Origin: DATBFX01 sp036558305
GTDB taxonomy: Bacteria; Chloroflexota; Chloroflexia; Thermomicrobiales; UBA6265
Direction: 5' to 3'
Length of the DNA stretch: 16,607 nucleotides
Assembly (NCBI GenBank): GCA_036558305.1
Contig: DATBFX010000149.1
Location: 1 to 16,607 of the forward strand
Below the pieces are notes generated by a model, which saw only the letters and a list, made by a program, of their open reading frames with translations, searched no databases and was not told the DNA's origin. Both the position numbers and the translations under genes were made by a program. The stretch's first letter is position 1, and every line of letters begins with the position of its first letter. This document shows, piece by piece, positions 1 to 7,128 of this stretch.

Positions 1-1
1 C

Positions 2-247
2 TACGGCATCCTCAAGCCGAGCGACACCGCCGGCATGGAGAGCCGGGTGCTCGCCGCCGGCGTCCCGGCCGGCACCACCCCCACCGCCGGCTGCACCGGC
101 AGCTGCGCGACGGTGGACGGCACCGGCACGGTGGTGGTGACGGCCCAATCGGCCTTCGCGCCGATCACGCTGGGCTTCTTCGCCTGGATGGGGATCGACG
201 GCACGGTGACGCTGACGGCCACCGCCAAGATGCGGGTGCTGTCGTGA
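2..247 (+). CDS. TadE-like pilus assembly protein, C-terminal part
   Basis: The gene is cut by the window edge; 81 codons remain in frame from position 2. The visible part ends in a Thr/Val-rich beta pattern (TVTLTATAKMRVLS) that is typical of the periplasmic tail of TadE/TadG minor pseudopilins, and it carries a Cys pair (TAGCTGSCA) that could form a small disulfide loop. The N-terminal membrane helix that would confirm TadE lies outside the window. Its TGA stop overlaps the GTG start of the next gene, a TadG-like protein, so the two are probably co-translated as part of a Tad/Flp pilus operon transcribed from the left. The family call rests on this context and the C-terminal style, not on a full domain. 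Confidence 0.6.
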   Translation, partial: YGILKPSDTAGMESRVLAAGVPAGTTPTAGCTGSCATVDGTGTVVVTAQSAFAPITLGFFAWMGIDGTVTLTATAKMRVLS

Positions 248-1281
248 GCGGCCCGGCCTCGCCTTCCGCCGGGGGCGGCGCCCGCCCGGCGCAGATCGTG
301 GTCATGTTCGCGCTGTTCGCCACGGCGCTGGTCGGGGCGCTGGGGTTGGCGACCGACCTGGGGATCAGCTTCGCCGGCCGGCGCGCGATGCAGAACGCCG
401 CGGATGCCGCCGCCTACGCCGGCGCCCGCAAGGTCGCCAAGGCGGCCACGGCCTCCGGGGTGTCCGCCTCCTCGGAGGTCGGCACGGTGGCCGGCACCAA
501 CGGGTTCGCCTTCGCCTCGGCGACTCCAACCGTCGCCTGCGCCTACGTCACCGACGCCGACGCCTCGGTGGGCGACTGCAGCGCGACGGTGCCCGCGGCG
601 GCGACGGGGGTGAAGGTGACGGTGACCGAGACCCACCCGACCTTCTTCCTCCGGGTGGTGCCGGGCGGCCCCGAGACCGCGACGACCCGCGCCACCGCGA
701 CCGCCCACGTCGAGGTCCCCGGCCTGACCGGGGCCGGCCCCTTCATCGTCTGCGCCACCGACACGATCCTCTACCCCAACACCAACACCTCGATGAACGT
801 CCTCAACAAGGTCGGCGGGTCGTGGCAGCTCAACACGGCCGCCGTCGGCAAGACGTTCCTCATCCACGGCCCGCAGATCAACAAGTGCGCCAACTCCAAC
901 AACAGCTTCAAGGGGATCGCCGACACCGACGCCAACAAGAGCCTGACGGCGCCCCCGGAGAAGTACTTCGGGTACTCGACGGGAACGGTCGCCTCGATCA
1001 GCGCCACGGTCGACGGGATTCAGGGGTGCCAGGCGGGCGGGCCGCTCGACAACTGCGTTGCGTACCTGCCGATGTCGGTGGTCGATGCCGGTCACCCGGT
1101 GATCAACAGCGGTAGCAACAAGCAGATGTGGACGATCGGGTTCGCTTCCTTCCTGATCACGCAGGTCAGTTCGAACACCCACACCGGCAAGCTGCTGGGC
1201 AACTACATCGTCAAGCACTCGGGCGGCCTGGGTTGGACCCCGACCTACTTCGGCCCCGTCGTCATCAAGCTCACCAAGTAA
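244..1281 (+). CDS. TadG-like Flp pilus-associated protein
   Basis: This 345-aa protein has a short cytoplasmic N-terminus and one hydrophobic helix at about residues 17-36 (IVVMFALFATALVGALGLA). A stretch of the form AGRRAMQNAADAAAYAGA follows; this is the hallmark of the Tad-like N-terminal domain of TadG/TadE proteins, which anchor in the inner membrane and help assemble type IVb (Flp) pili. Residues 120-155 (PTFFLRVV and Thr-rich strands) continue that fold. The C-terminal 190 residues have several Cys and no recognisable von Willebrand A domain, so it is shorter than the TadG proteins that carry one. The GTG start overlaps the TGA of the upstream TadE-like gene. The family is likely; the role of the C-terminal half is unknown. 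Confidence 0.78.
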   Translation: MSGPASPSAGGGARPAQIVVMFALFATALVGALGLATDLGISFAGRRAMQNAADAAAYAGARKVAKAATASGVSASSEVGTVAGTNGFAFASATPTVACAYVTDADASVGDCSATVPAAATGVKVTVTETHPTFFLRVVPGGPETATTRATATAHVEVPGLTGAGPFIVCATDTILYPNTNTSMNVLNKVGGSWQLNTAAVGKTFLIHGPQINKCANSNNSFKGIADTDANKSLTAPPEKYFGYSTGTVASISATVDGIQGCQAGGPLDNCVAYLPMSVVDAGHPVINSGSNKQMWTIGFASFLITQVSSNTHTGKLLGNYIVKHSGGLGWTPTYFGPVVIKLTK

Positions 1282-1336
1282 GCGATCGGCAGGCGGGTGC
1301 GACGAGAAACCGCCGCGCGACCCGCGGAGGTGGAAC

Positions 1337-2164
1337 GTGAGGGTGATCGAGACCAACGCGGTGCCGGCGGCGACGAGGCCGGCCGGCGATCGCCGGGACG
1401 ACGACCGGCTCTGGTCGTTCCTGGCCGCCGGGTTCGAGCTGGCCGGCCCCGGCGGCCAGGACGATCGTGCCCTGCTGATGGGGGAGGGCGCTCGCCAGTT
1501 CGCGGGCCGGACGGCCGATTGGGCGGTGGTGCGGACGCTGGTGCGCGCCGGCGACGAGTTCGCCAAGCGGGCGCTGTCGGACTGGGAGCGAGCCCGGACG
1601 GCAAAGGTCGTGCTGGCGGCCGTCCATCGCTTCGACGAAAACGTGCGGGGCGGTTTCGCCGTCCGCGAAGACGACTTCTTCGTGGCCACCCGCACCAACC
1701 GGGCGCCCGCCGACGAATTGACCGAGGCGGTCTTGCTAGCGGCGCAGCGCGAGCACGAGGAAGCGAAACTGCCGTTCCTGGGTAACTTCCTGGCGGGCGT
1801 GGCGTTTCGCGACGGGATGGATCGCGCCCAGGTGAACGCGCTGGTGCGCCTGGCGGCCGGTCTCTCGCACCGGCAGCTCTGTTTGATGGCGGTCTTTTCG
1901 CACACCGAACGGCTCGAACTGCGCACGACCGACTACAACGACCAGGCGCGCGTCCCGTTCGCGGCGGTCGCGGTGCTGCAAGAGGTGTTCGAGTTGGTCA
2001 GGATGAGTCTCGTGGTTCAGACCAACGGCGATCCGATCACGATGCGCGACCTGACGCCGGGGAGGATGACGGTGGCCGGGATGGGGGCGATGCTCGTCAA
2101 GGTGATGGGCCTCGGCCACCTCGAACCGGAGGTGATCGACGATCTGGCCGCGTTGTTGCGGTGA
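1337..2164 (+). CDS. Hypothetical protein, 275 aa
   Basis: I do not recognise this family. The product is soluble, with no signal peptide or membrane helix, and is rich in predicted helix with many charged residues. The middle (EAKLPFLGNFLAGVAFRDGM, about residues 144-163) and the following SHRQLCLMAVFSH segment look like conserved helical core. The C-terminus (about 225-275) contains ITMRDLTPGRMTVAGMGAML, which could be a small separate subdomain. The start is a GTG preceded by a strong Shine-Dalgarno sequence (GGAGGTGG at 1327-1333). It lies 55 bp behind the TadG-like gene on the same strand, so co-transcription is possible but unproven. It ends 4 bp before the stop of the convergent protease gene, leaving no room for a hairpin terminator. 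Confidence 0.72.
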   Translation: MRVIETNAVPAATRPAGDRRDDDRLWSFLAAGFELAGPGGQDDRALLMGEGARQFAGRTADWAVVRTLVRAGDEFAKRALSDWERARTAKVVLAAVHRFDENVRGGFAVREDDFFVATRTNRAPADELTEAVLLAAQREHEEAKLPFLGNFLAGVAFRDGMDRAQVNALVRLAAGLSHRQLCLMAVFSHTERLELRTTDYNDQARVPFAAVAVLQEVFELVRMSLVVQTNGDPITMRDLTPGRMTVAGMGAMLVKVMGLGHLEPEVIDDLAALLR

Positions 2165-2168
2165 CGGG

Positions 2169-3461
2169 TCAGCCGTCGCAGGCGACGGCGGCGGCGAGGT
2201 CGAGGCGGCCGCTGCCGAGTTCCCCGGCGTAGTCCGGATTCAGGTCATCCAGATCGGCCGCGGTCGTGCGCAGGCGACTGACGACGGCCGCGCCGGTCAA
2301 CTCGGGATGTTGGGTGATGACGAGCGCAGCCCCGCCGCTGACGAACGGGGCGGCCATGCTGGTACCGCTCCAGGTGGCATCGGTGCCGCCGACGAATGCG
2401 CTGCTGATCCGCGTGCCGGGGGCGCTGAGGGCGACGACCGGGCCGTAGTTGCTGAACGAGCTCTTGCGATCGGCGTCATCGGTGGCGGCAACGGCGACGG
2501 CCCCACGATCGGCCGCGGGATATTCGCGCGGCTGGTCGCGGTCGGCGTTGCCCGCCGCGGCGACGACCACGGCGCCGGCGTTCGCGGCGACGCCAACGGC
2601 TTCCTGGACGACGCGGGCATCGTACGTCGAACCGAGACTCAGGTTGATGACCCTCGCGCCCTGGTCGAGCGCGTAGTAGATCCCGGCCGCCAGGAAAAAC
2701 GCATCGCCAACCCCATCGGAGTCGAGCACCTTGACGGGCAGGATCGCGGCGTCGGGCGCGATCTGGGCGACGATGCCGGCGACATGGGTGCCGTGCCCCG
2801 TCATCTCGTCGGTGTCGCCGTTGCCGTTGTCGTCGATACCGTTGCCGGCGTCCGTCGTGTCGCCGGAGTCGTCGAGGGCGTTCCAACCGGCGAGGACGCG
2901 GCCCTGCAACAGCGGGTGACTCGGATCGACGCCGGTGTCGAGGACGGCGACGACGACGCCGGCGCCGGACGAGCATCGTTGCGCGCGATCGGCACCGACG
3001 AGCGCCGGCCCGTACGGTGCGGTTGCTTCGTCCCCCTCGCCGCGTGAGGTGAAGAAGTAGCCGGGACGGCCTTCCGGCGCCTGGTTGGTGAAGTTCAGCT
3101 CGACCCAGATGCTGGCCGGGTCGGCTTCCATCTCCCGCTCCAGCTGGGTGGGGTCGGCCCCGTCGGGCAATCGGACGAGGTAGAGGTTGCGTGGCGGGAT
3201 GGCGGCGATGAGGGAGGTGCCGTGCCGCTGGTCGAAGGCCTCGATCGTCAGGCGTTTCCGCAGTTGGACGATCGCTTCGTCCGCGTAGTAGCCGTCGGTC
3301 GACGGATCGCCGTCGTCGTCGACGATCTGCTTCGGACCGCGGGGGGAGCGGCCGTTCGCCTGGTCGGACTGGTGGGCCAGGCCGCTCGCGGCCGGTCCAC
3401 CGGCCAGCAGGCAAACGAGGCCGACAAGCACCAGACGCAGGCACGTGCGCAAAGGATTCAT
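2169..3461 (-). CDS. Secreted S8 (subtilisin-type) serine protease
   Basis: This 430-aa protein is an exported endopeptidase of MEROPS family S8. Residues 1-29 form a signal peptide (basic start, hydrophobic core, cleavage near ASGLAH). Residues about 60-130 look like an inhibitory propeptide (DEAIVQLRKRLTIEAFDQRH onward), and the catalytic domain spans about 160-420. The triad is visible: Asp175 in VAVLDTGVD, His223 in GHGTHVAG and Ser368 in SGTSMAAP, with the oxyanion Asn305 in AAAGNAD. An Asp/Asn-rich stretch between Asp and His (about 197-219, DDSGDTTDAGNGIDDNGNGD) resembles a calcium-binding insert. The ATG at 3461 is chosen because it begins the signal peptide and has GGAAAGG just upstream; an ATG six codons earlier (3479) is possible. 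The open frame extends further upstream but without protease-like sequence. It is divergent from the SDR gene. Confidence 0.93.
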   Translation of the reverse strand: MNPLRTCLRLVLVGLVCLLAGGPAASGLAHQSDQANGRSPRGPKQIVDDDGDPSTDGYYADEAIVQLRKRLTIEAFDQRHGTSLIAAIPPRNLYLVRLPDGADPTQLEREMEADPASIWVELNFTNQAPEGRPGYFFTSRGEGDEATAPYGPALVGADRAQRCSSGAGVVVAVLDTGVDPSHPLLQGRVLAGWNALDDSGDTTDAGNGIDDNGNGDTDEMTGHGTHVAGIVAQIAPDAAILPVKVLDSDGVGDAFFLAAGIYYALDQGARVINLSLGSTYDARVVQEAVGVAANAGAVVVAAAGNADRDQPREYPAADRGAVAVAATDDADRKSSFSNYGPVVALSAPGTRISSAFVGGTDATWSGTSMAAPFVSGGAALVITQHPELTGAAVVSRLRTTAADLDDLNPDYAGELGSGRLDLAAAVACDG

Positions 3462-3617
3462 CGTCGCCTTTCCGGTCATTCGGGCGGTCGGCGGCACCGG
3501 TCTCGGGCCGGCCCCCTCCCCCCAACCGGGCAATCCGGTTGCGCCCGCGGACGATGGTACCCATGCCGGGAGTCGCGGAGGGCGGCGATGGTAGATACCA
3601 GGTCCTGTTTTGTGGGT

Positions 3618-3640
3618 TCTCTGCGGGTCATGGGCAGAGA
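3618..3640. promoter_or_regulatory. Inverted repeat in the divergent protease/SDR intergenic region
   Basis: TCTCTGC (3618-3624) and GCAGAGA (3634-3640) are perfect 7-nt arms separated by 9 nt. They lie in the 286-bp gap between the divergent protease and SDR starts. The spacing would suit a dimeric regulator site or a small hairpin. No convincing promoter hexamers were found nearby, so this is a weak call. Confidence 0.22.
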
Positions 3641-3747
3641 GCGGGATGTCCTTCGCCGGCGCGAACGGGGAGACGCGATCGGAACGTTCGTGTACGCTCT
3701 GGTGCGCTCGGCGCAGGACAGGTCGGGGAGAGGAGTTTGGGGGGCCG

Positions 3748-4521
3748 ATGGAGCTGAGACTCGACGGAAAGGTTGCGCTGGTTACCGGTTCGGACAGCGG
3801 GATCGGGCGGGGAATCGCCCAGACGTTCGCCGCGAGCGGCGCCGACGTCACCGTGACGTACCACACCGATCGCGACGGGGCCGAGGAGACGGCGGCGAGT
3901 GTTCGAGAACAGGGACGACGCGCGCTGGTCGTTCAGGTCGACGTCGGAATGCCGGAGGCGGTGGAGCGCCTGTTCGCGGCGCACGACGAGGCATTCGGCC
4001 GGATCGACGTCCTGGTCAATAACGCGGCGACGGGCATCCACGGCAACGTCGCCGATCTGCCGTTCGAATCGTGGGAACGGGTCATCCGCACCAATCTCCA
4101 CGGGCCATTTCTCTGCTCGCAACAGGCGGCGCGCCGGATGCTGGCCCGTGGCGAAGGCGGCCGCATGATCCACATCACGTCGGTCCACGAAGAGGCGTGC
4201 TGGCCCGGCTCGTCCGCCTACTGCGTCTCGAAGGTCGGTCTGCGCAACCTGATGCGGACGCTGGCGTTGGAACTCGGGCCGCACGGCATCACGAGCAACG
4301 TGATCGCGCCGGGGATGATCCTGACGCCGATGAACCGGCGGGCGGCGACCGATCCCGACTACCTGCGCGCTGCCGAGGCCCAGATCGTGCTGCGCCGGGT
4401 CGGTCTGCCGAACGACATCGCCAACATGGCCCTCTTCCTCGCCTCCGACGCCGCCAGCTACTGTACCGGATCGACGCACTACGTGGACGGCGGCTGGATG
4501 CTGACCTGGCCACCGGTGTGA
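3748..4521 (+). CDS. SDR family NAD(P)-dependent oxidoreductase
   Basis: This 257-aa classical short-chain dehydrogenase/reductase has a Rossmann fold that uses NAD(P)(H) to oxidise an alcohol or reduce a carbonyl. Visible motifs are the nucleotide-binding TGSDSGIG (13-20), NNAA (91-94), and the catalytic Asn116, Ser145, Tyr158 and Lys162 (SAYCVSK). IAPGMILTP follows, and the C-terminal THYVDGGWMLTWPPV is of the type seen in glucose 1-dehydrogenase-like SDRs. The length is normal for the family; the substrate cannot be read from sequence. The ATG at 3748 gives the usual SDR N-terminus (LDGKVALVTG) and has GGAG upstream; the frame stays open further upstream without SDR-like sequence. The last 35 codons recur as a separate truncated copy at 8695-8805. 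Confidence 0.93.
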   Translation: MELRLDGKVALVTGSDSGIGRGIAQTFAASGADVTVTYHTDRDGAEETAASVREQGRRALVVQVDVGMPEAVERLFAAHDEAFGRIDVLVNNAATGIHGNVADLPFESWERVIRTNLHGPFLCSQQAARRMLARGEGGRMIHITSVHEEACWPGSSAYCVSKVGLRNLMRTLALELGPHGITSNVIAPGMILTPMNRRAATDPDYLRAAEAQIVLRRVGLPNDIANMALFLASDAASYCTGSTHYVDGGWMLTWPPV

Positions 4522-4523
4522 GA

Positions 4524-4545
4524 CGAAGTTCCGAGCTACGAGTGG
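4524..4545. repeat. Partial heptamer array directly after the SDR stop
   Basis: Three bases after the SDR stop, the sequence CGAAGTTC is followed by CGAGCTA and CGAGTGG. These are degenerate copies of the same 7-bp CGAGCTW unit that forms the inverted arrays at 8809-8927, likewise just after an SDR stop. Only one arm is present here. It looks like a broken or single-arm copy of that repeat. Confidence 0.5.
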
Positions 4546-4827
4546 AGGAAAAACGGCGGAACCAATCGATCCCGACGAACGCATAGCTTGTCGAATGTAT
4601 CGCCAGATTCTCCCATGATGTCTCGTGCAATGGGGGAATTCGCGGGTCGAACCGCAGACCGGATCCTTCACCATGACCGAAAAGGATAAGCGTCATGTTC
4701 GTTACATTGCCGCTCTCGAACAAGTAGTCGCCTTGACATTCGCTGGTTGGTTTGCGCGAAGGGGTTCGAGTACTGTGACCGGGGCAGGTTTCGGCACTCG
4801 ACGGACAGGGCTGTCCGGGCACGAGCG
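4546..4827. other. Intergenic region before the LuxR-type gene
   Basis: About 280 bp with less GC-rich composition than the SDR gene. A TTGACA hexamer at 4733-4738 has no acceptable -10 at the right spacing. A short open frame from ATG 4673 (MTEKDKRHVRYIAALEQ...) runs to 4876 in a different frame from the LuxR-type gene. It resembles nothing I recognise and may be debris. The LuxR-type frame itself is open from a TTG at 4747, so part of this stretch could be coding. Confidence 0.35.
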
Positions 4828-5091
4828 ATGGGAACATCAGCAGGGCGCGAAGTCGCGTCGAATGGGTCGCCGCTGAGCAGACGTGAGCAGGAGATTGCTC
4901 GTTTGGTGGCGTCGGGACTCTCGAACCTGGAAATCGCCGAACGCTTGAGTATCAGCCCTGCCACCGTCCACAATCATCTCGACCACATCTACAAGAAACT
5001 AGGCCTGCATGGGCGGGTGCAGCTTGCACTATGGTTCACCGGCCACCAAGCTGATTTGACGCCGGCGGAAAATGAACCGATTAGTCCATAG
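4828..5091 (+). CDS. Small LuxR-family HTH transcriptional regulator
   Basis: The product of 87 aa is almost entirely a GerE/LuxR-type DNA-binding domain at residues 16-66. LSRREQEIARLVASGLSN is followed by IAERLSISPATVHNHLDHIY and KKLGL, the usual four-helix pattern with the recognition helix around PATVHNHL. No receiver, PAS, autoinducer or ATPase domain is attached, so it is a stand-alone HTH or the end of a degraded longer regulator. The start is uncertain: ATG 4828 has a weak ribosome site, and TTG 4747 would add 27 residues rich in Arg/Gly with no domain. It lies about 275 bp upstream of the mauE-like gene on the same strand and is the only regulator in this block, so it may control that operon; this is inference from position. 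Confidence 0.82.
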   Translation: MGTSAGREVASNGSPLSRREQEIARLVASGLSNLEIAERLSISPATVHNHLDHIYKKLGLHGRVQLALWFTGHQADLTPAENEPISP

Positions 5092-5271
5092 ACTCGGATG
5101 TGGCGGATACCTATGATGTGAGCGTCGAACACGACGTGTGCCGGTGGTTTCTCCTCTCGACAGCACCGATCGTCGGTGAATTAGCGCTATGTGGGGGTGA
5201 GCTCTCATCCCTCACATGGCGTCATGCTGAGCGCGAGCTATGGCCATGACGGCAGGATTTCGAATGGCCGA

Positions 5272-5300
5272 TTGACCTTGCTCTTAGCGCAACCTATTCT
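5272..5300 (+). promoter_or_regulatory. Sigma-70-type promoter of the mauE-like operon
   Basis: TTGACC at 5272-5277 and TATTCT at 5295-5300 are separated by exactly 17 nt, a near-consensus housekeeping promoter. Transcription would begin near 5307, giving a leader of about 60 nt before the mauE-like ATG at 5368. It is one of the clearest promoter-like matches in the window and sits in a 276-bp gap that otherwise holds no gene. Confidence 0.6.
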
Positions 5301-5367
5301 CGATATCGTGAGGTTTCGCAGCGAAGAATGCCCCGTCGAGCGCCTTCATTCTGCGGGGGGAACCGTC

Positions 5368-5943
5368 ATGGGTTGGTTCCTGCTGTCGCTGCAAGTCGGT
5401 CTCGCTCTTCTGTTGTCCATCGCCGCCATTCAAAAGGCGCTCCAGTCTAGCCAGTTCTCGGCGGCCCTCCGTCTGAGCCATGTGCCGTCGGCGGCAGTGG
5501 CGCCCGTAGCCGTAGCCGTTCCCGCCGTCGAAGCCCTCCTCGCCGGGGCGTTAGTTGTCAGCACCCCTGGCTCTCTCCCGATCGCCTTCGCCGCGACCGT
5601 GCTGCTCCTAACGATGTTCACGGCGTGGGTCGGTTGGGTACGGGCCAAACGAATCCGGATTCGGTGCGGTTGCTTCGGAAGTGGTAGCCCGGCGGTCGAT
5701 TTCCGAACCATAACCCGCAACGTCCTTACCTTGGTCGCATCGGGCGCCGGCCTCCTCCTGGCAACCTGGGCTGACAGCCCTCTGCCGGTGGCATCGCCGT
5801 GGATGGCGAGCGCAGCGATCAGCATCGGGTTAGGTCTCGCGCTCGGACTCGGGTTGCGGGCTGCGGTTCCAGTGCTCGTGCTGTCGCTGGATCGCCTCCA
5901 GCGCCGGCAAGTGCCCGACCTCGATGCGGATGGGAGGCTTTAG
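5368..5943 (+). CDS. MauE/DoxX-like membrane protein, redox partner of MauD-like protein
   Basis: The 191-aa product has four to five hydrophobic helices (about residues 3-21, 43-65, 71-90, 117-134, 146-172). A conserved-looking CGCFG motif (Cys100, Cys102) sits after the third helix, preceded by basic residues. This combination is characteristic of the MauE family, membrane proteins that with MauD enable disulfide formation in the Cys-rich small subunit of methylamine dehydrogenase. MauE/MauD-like pairs are also known outside methylamine users. The ATG at 5368 is preceded by a G-rich ribosome site and starts directly at the first helix; the frame is open upstream to 5191 but that part is not hydrophobic and overlaps the promoter. 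The next gene starts 5 bp after its stop. Confidence 0.78.
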   Translation: MGWFLLSLQVGLALLLSIAAIQKALQSSQFSAALRLSHVPSAAVAPVAVAVPAVEALLAGALVVSTPGSLPIAFAATVLLLTMFTAWVGWVRAKRIRIRCGCFGSGSPAVDFRTITRNVLTLVASGAGLLLATWADSPLPVASPWMASAAISIGLGLALGLGLRAAVPVLVLSLDRLQRRQVPDLDADGRL

Positions 5944-5948
5944 AGACC

Positions 5949-6554
5949 ATGTCCACCCAGTTCTACGTTTCGTACGCGTTGCTCTGGCTGTTGGTGGTGT
6001 TCGAGGCCGCTCTTATCTTCCTCGTCTATCGGCACTTTGGCTTGGCGGCGCTCGGCAGCGTGGAGGGTATCCAACGGGACGGCTTGCCTATCGGGGAGGT
6101 TGCTCCGGCGGTCACAGGCACCACGGCAGCGGGCGACAGTGTCCGCTGGGAAATGAAGCGTGGCCACTCCGGACTCCTGTTGTTCGCTTCCGCTGCCTGT
6201 CAACCCTGCGCGACCATTATGCCGTTCGTCAATCAGGTGGCCTCGGCCGGCAATGGCTACGCGCCTTGGGTTACTGCCGTCGTGACCGGGACCCAAGAGG
6301 AAGTGGCGCAAATCTCCGAGCAGTTCCAGCCGCCCTTCCCGTGTGTGGCGGAAGACGGAACCGGCGTCTTCGGTCGCTACCGGGTCCGAGTCACCCCATT
6401 CGGGTTCGTGATTGGGGAGGACGGACGAATTCTCGCCAAGGGGCTCTGTAGCAACGTCGGCACACTCAAGAGGTTACTAATCACCGGCGGGTTGGATGAA
6501 GCAGCGGACGTCATCAAGCCGAAAACGCTGCCGCTGCAAATGGTCGAACCATGA
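5949..6554 (+). CDS. MauD-like membrane-anchored thioredoxin-fold protein
   Basis: The 201-aa protein begins with an N-terminal membrane anchor (residues 7-28) followed by a periplasm-side thioredoxin/TlpA-like fold. The redox motif is Cys84-Gln-Pro-Cys87 in LLLFASAACQPCATIMPF, and the cis-Pro is Pro150 in RVTPFGFVI. Two further Cys (132, 167) are outside the active site. Order, spacing (5 bp after mauE-like) and topology match the MauE-MauD pair known to introduce or isomerise disulfides in methylamine dehydrogenase small subunit. Here the likely client is the 16-Cys Tat protein encoded 31 bp downstream. ATG 5949 begins immediately at the anchor. Classical MauD has a CPxC-type centre, so CQPC is a variant. 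MauD-like is favoured over generic TlpA because of the neighbour. Confidence 0.8.
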   Translation: MSTQFYVSYALLWLLVVFEAALIFLVYRHFGLAALGSVEGIQRDGLPIGEVAPAVTGTTAAGDSVRWEMKRGHSGLLLFASAACQPCATIMPFVNQVASAGNGYAPWVTAVVTGTQEEVAQISEQFQPPFPCVAEDGTGVFGRYRVRVTPFGFVIGEDGRILAKGLCSNVGTLKRLLITGGLDEAADVIKPKTLPLQMVEP

Positions 6555-6585
6555 GCGGGGGCAACAGCGAAGGAGGGACAGCACC

Positions 6586-6999
6586 ATGACGCTTGTCCAG
6601 CGGATCGGAGAAGACCTCGCCCGTCGGACGAACCGACGCCGATTCCTTGGGAGGGCAGCGCAACTGTCTTTTGCGGCCGTGGCGGCCGTGTCGGCGTCCG
6701 GCCTCTATAGCAGGAGCGCTTTCGCTGCCTGCACGTACAACACAAATCTTAGCTACTGTCAGCCACCGGACGGCATCTATTGCTCCGGGGGTCGGTGCAG
6801 CGGCGAGCATTGCACTGGCGACTGCTCGGCGGATAGGACGACCGGATACGATGGCAGCGGTTGCTGGTGCACCATCTATGCCTACAACTACGGTTCGGGG
6901 CATTGCGGCCACTGGCACTGCTGCGATTGCGTCTGCAACAACTATCCCTACCACTGTGGCTGCCGCAAGTTCATCAGCGATCCCTGCATCCCGCGCTGA
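6586..6999 (+). CDS. Tat-exported 16-cysteine protein, MauA-like candidate
   Basis: The 137-aa precursor has a twin-arginine signal (Arg17, Arg18, then RFLG) with a hydrophobic stretch to about residue 40 and likely cleavage after SAFA (47). The mature part of about 90 residues contains 16 cysteines, an even number that could form eight disulfides, many Gly, Tyr and His, and no charged core. The pattern CTYNTNLSYCQPPDGIYCSG with later HCCDCVC and HCGC recalls, loosely, the Cys layout of methylamine dehydrogenase light chain (MauA), which is also Tat-exported and depends on MauE/MauD. It is shorter, and only two Trp (94, 110) are present, 16 apart rather than the wide spacing of the tryptophan tryptophylquinone pair. 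No MauB large subunit or MauG is in the window. A strong AGGAGGG precedes the ATG. Function is unknown; the disulfide-client role is inference. Confidence 0.75.
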   Translation: MTLVQRIGEDLARRTNRRRFLGRAAQLSFAAVAAVSASGLYSRSAFAACTYNTNLSYCQPPDGIYCSGGRCSGEHCTGDCSADRTTGYDGSGCWCTIYAYNYGSGHCGHWHCCDCVCNNYPYHCGCRKFISDPCIPR

Positions 7000-7047
7000 T
7001 CGGCGGGCGTGGTTGGCGCGCAGCTCGGAGCGAAGCGAGGGCAGGCG

Positions 7048-7119
7048 ATGACGTTGCAAAGCGAAGCTGTGCTGATGCTGGCGATCCTTTGCGGAGTGCT
7101 GAGTGCCCATGCGCCTTGA
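7048..7119 (+). CDS. Possible 23-codon leader ORF
   Basis: An ATG with a good upstream GAGGGCAGG opens a 23-codon frame (MTLQSEAVLMLAILCGVLSA, then HAP, TGA). It is hydrophobic in the middle. It is in the same frame as the membrane-protein gene that starts 9 nt after its stop, so the two are separated only by one in-frame TGA and three codons. It could be a small membrane peptide, a translational-coupling leader, or the true N-terminus of the downstream protein interrupted by a nonsense mutation. I cannot choose between these from one sequence. Confidence 0.35.
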   Translation: MTLQSEAVLMLAILCGVLSAHAP

Positions 7120-7128
7120 ACGGCAAAC

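Noticed and set aside
1..1926. A 641-codon minus-strand open frame over the pilus genes and the 275-aa gene.
   Set aside because: High-GC shadow with Arg/Ala/Gly-rich product; the plus-strand genes have ribosome sites, overlapping stops and recognisable domains.
3462..3866. N-terminal extension of the S8 protease to 3866.
   Set aside because: The extension is not protease-like, overlaps the start of the SDR gene, and the signal peptide begins at 3461 with its own ribosome site.
4733..4776. TTGACA hexamer as a promoter for the LuxR-type gene.
   Set aside because: The only -10-like hexamer downstream (TACTGT, 4771) is 32 nt away, far outside the usual spacing.
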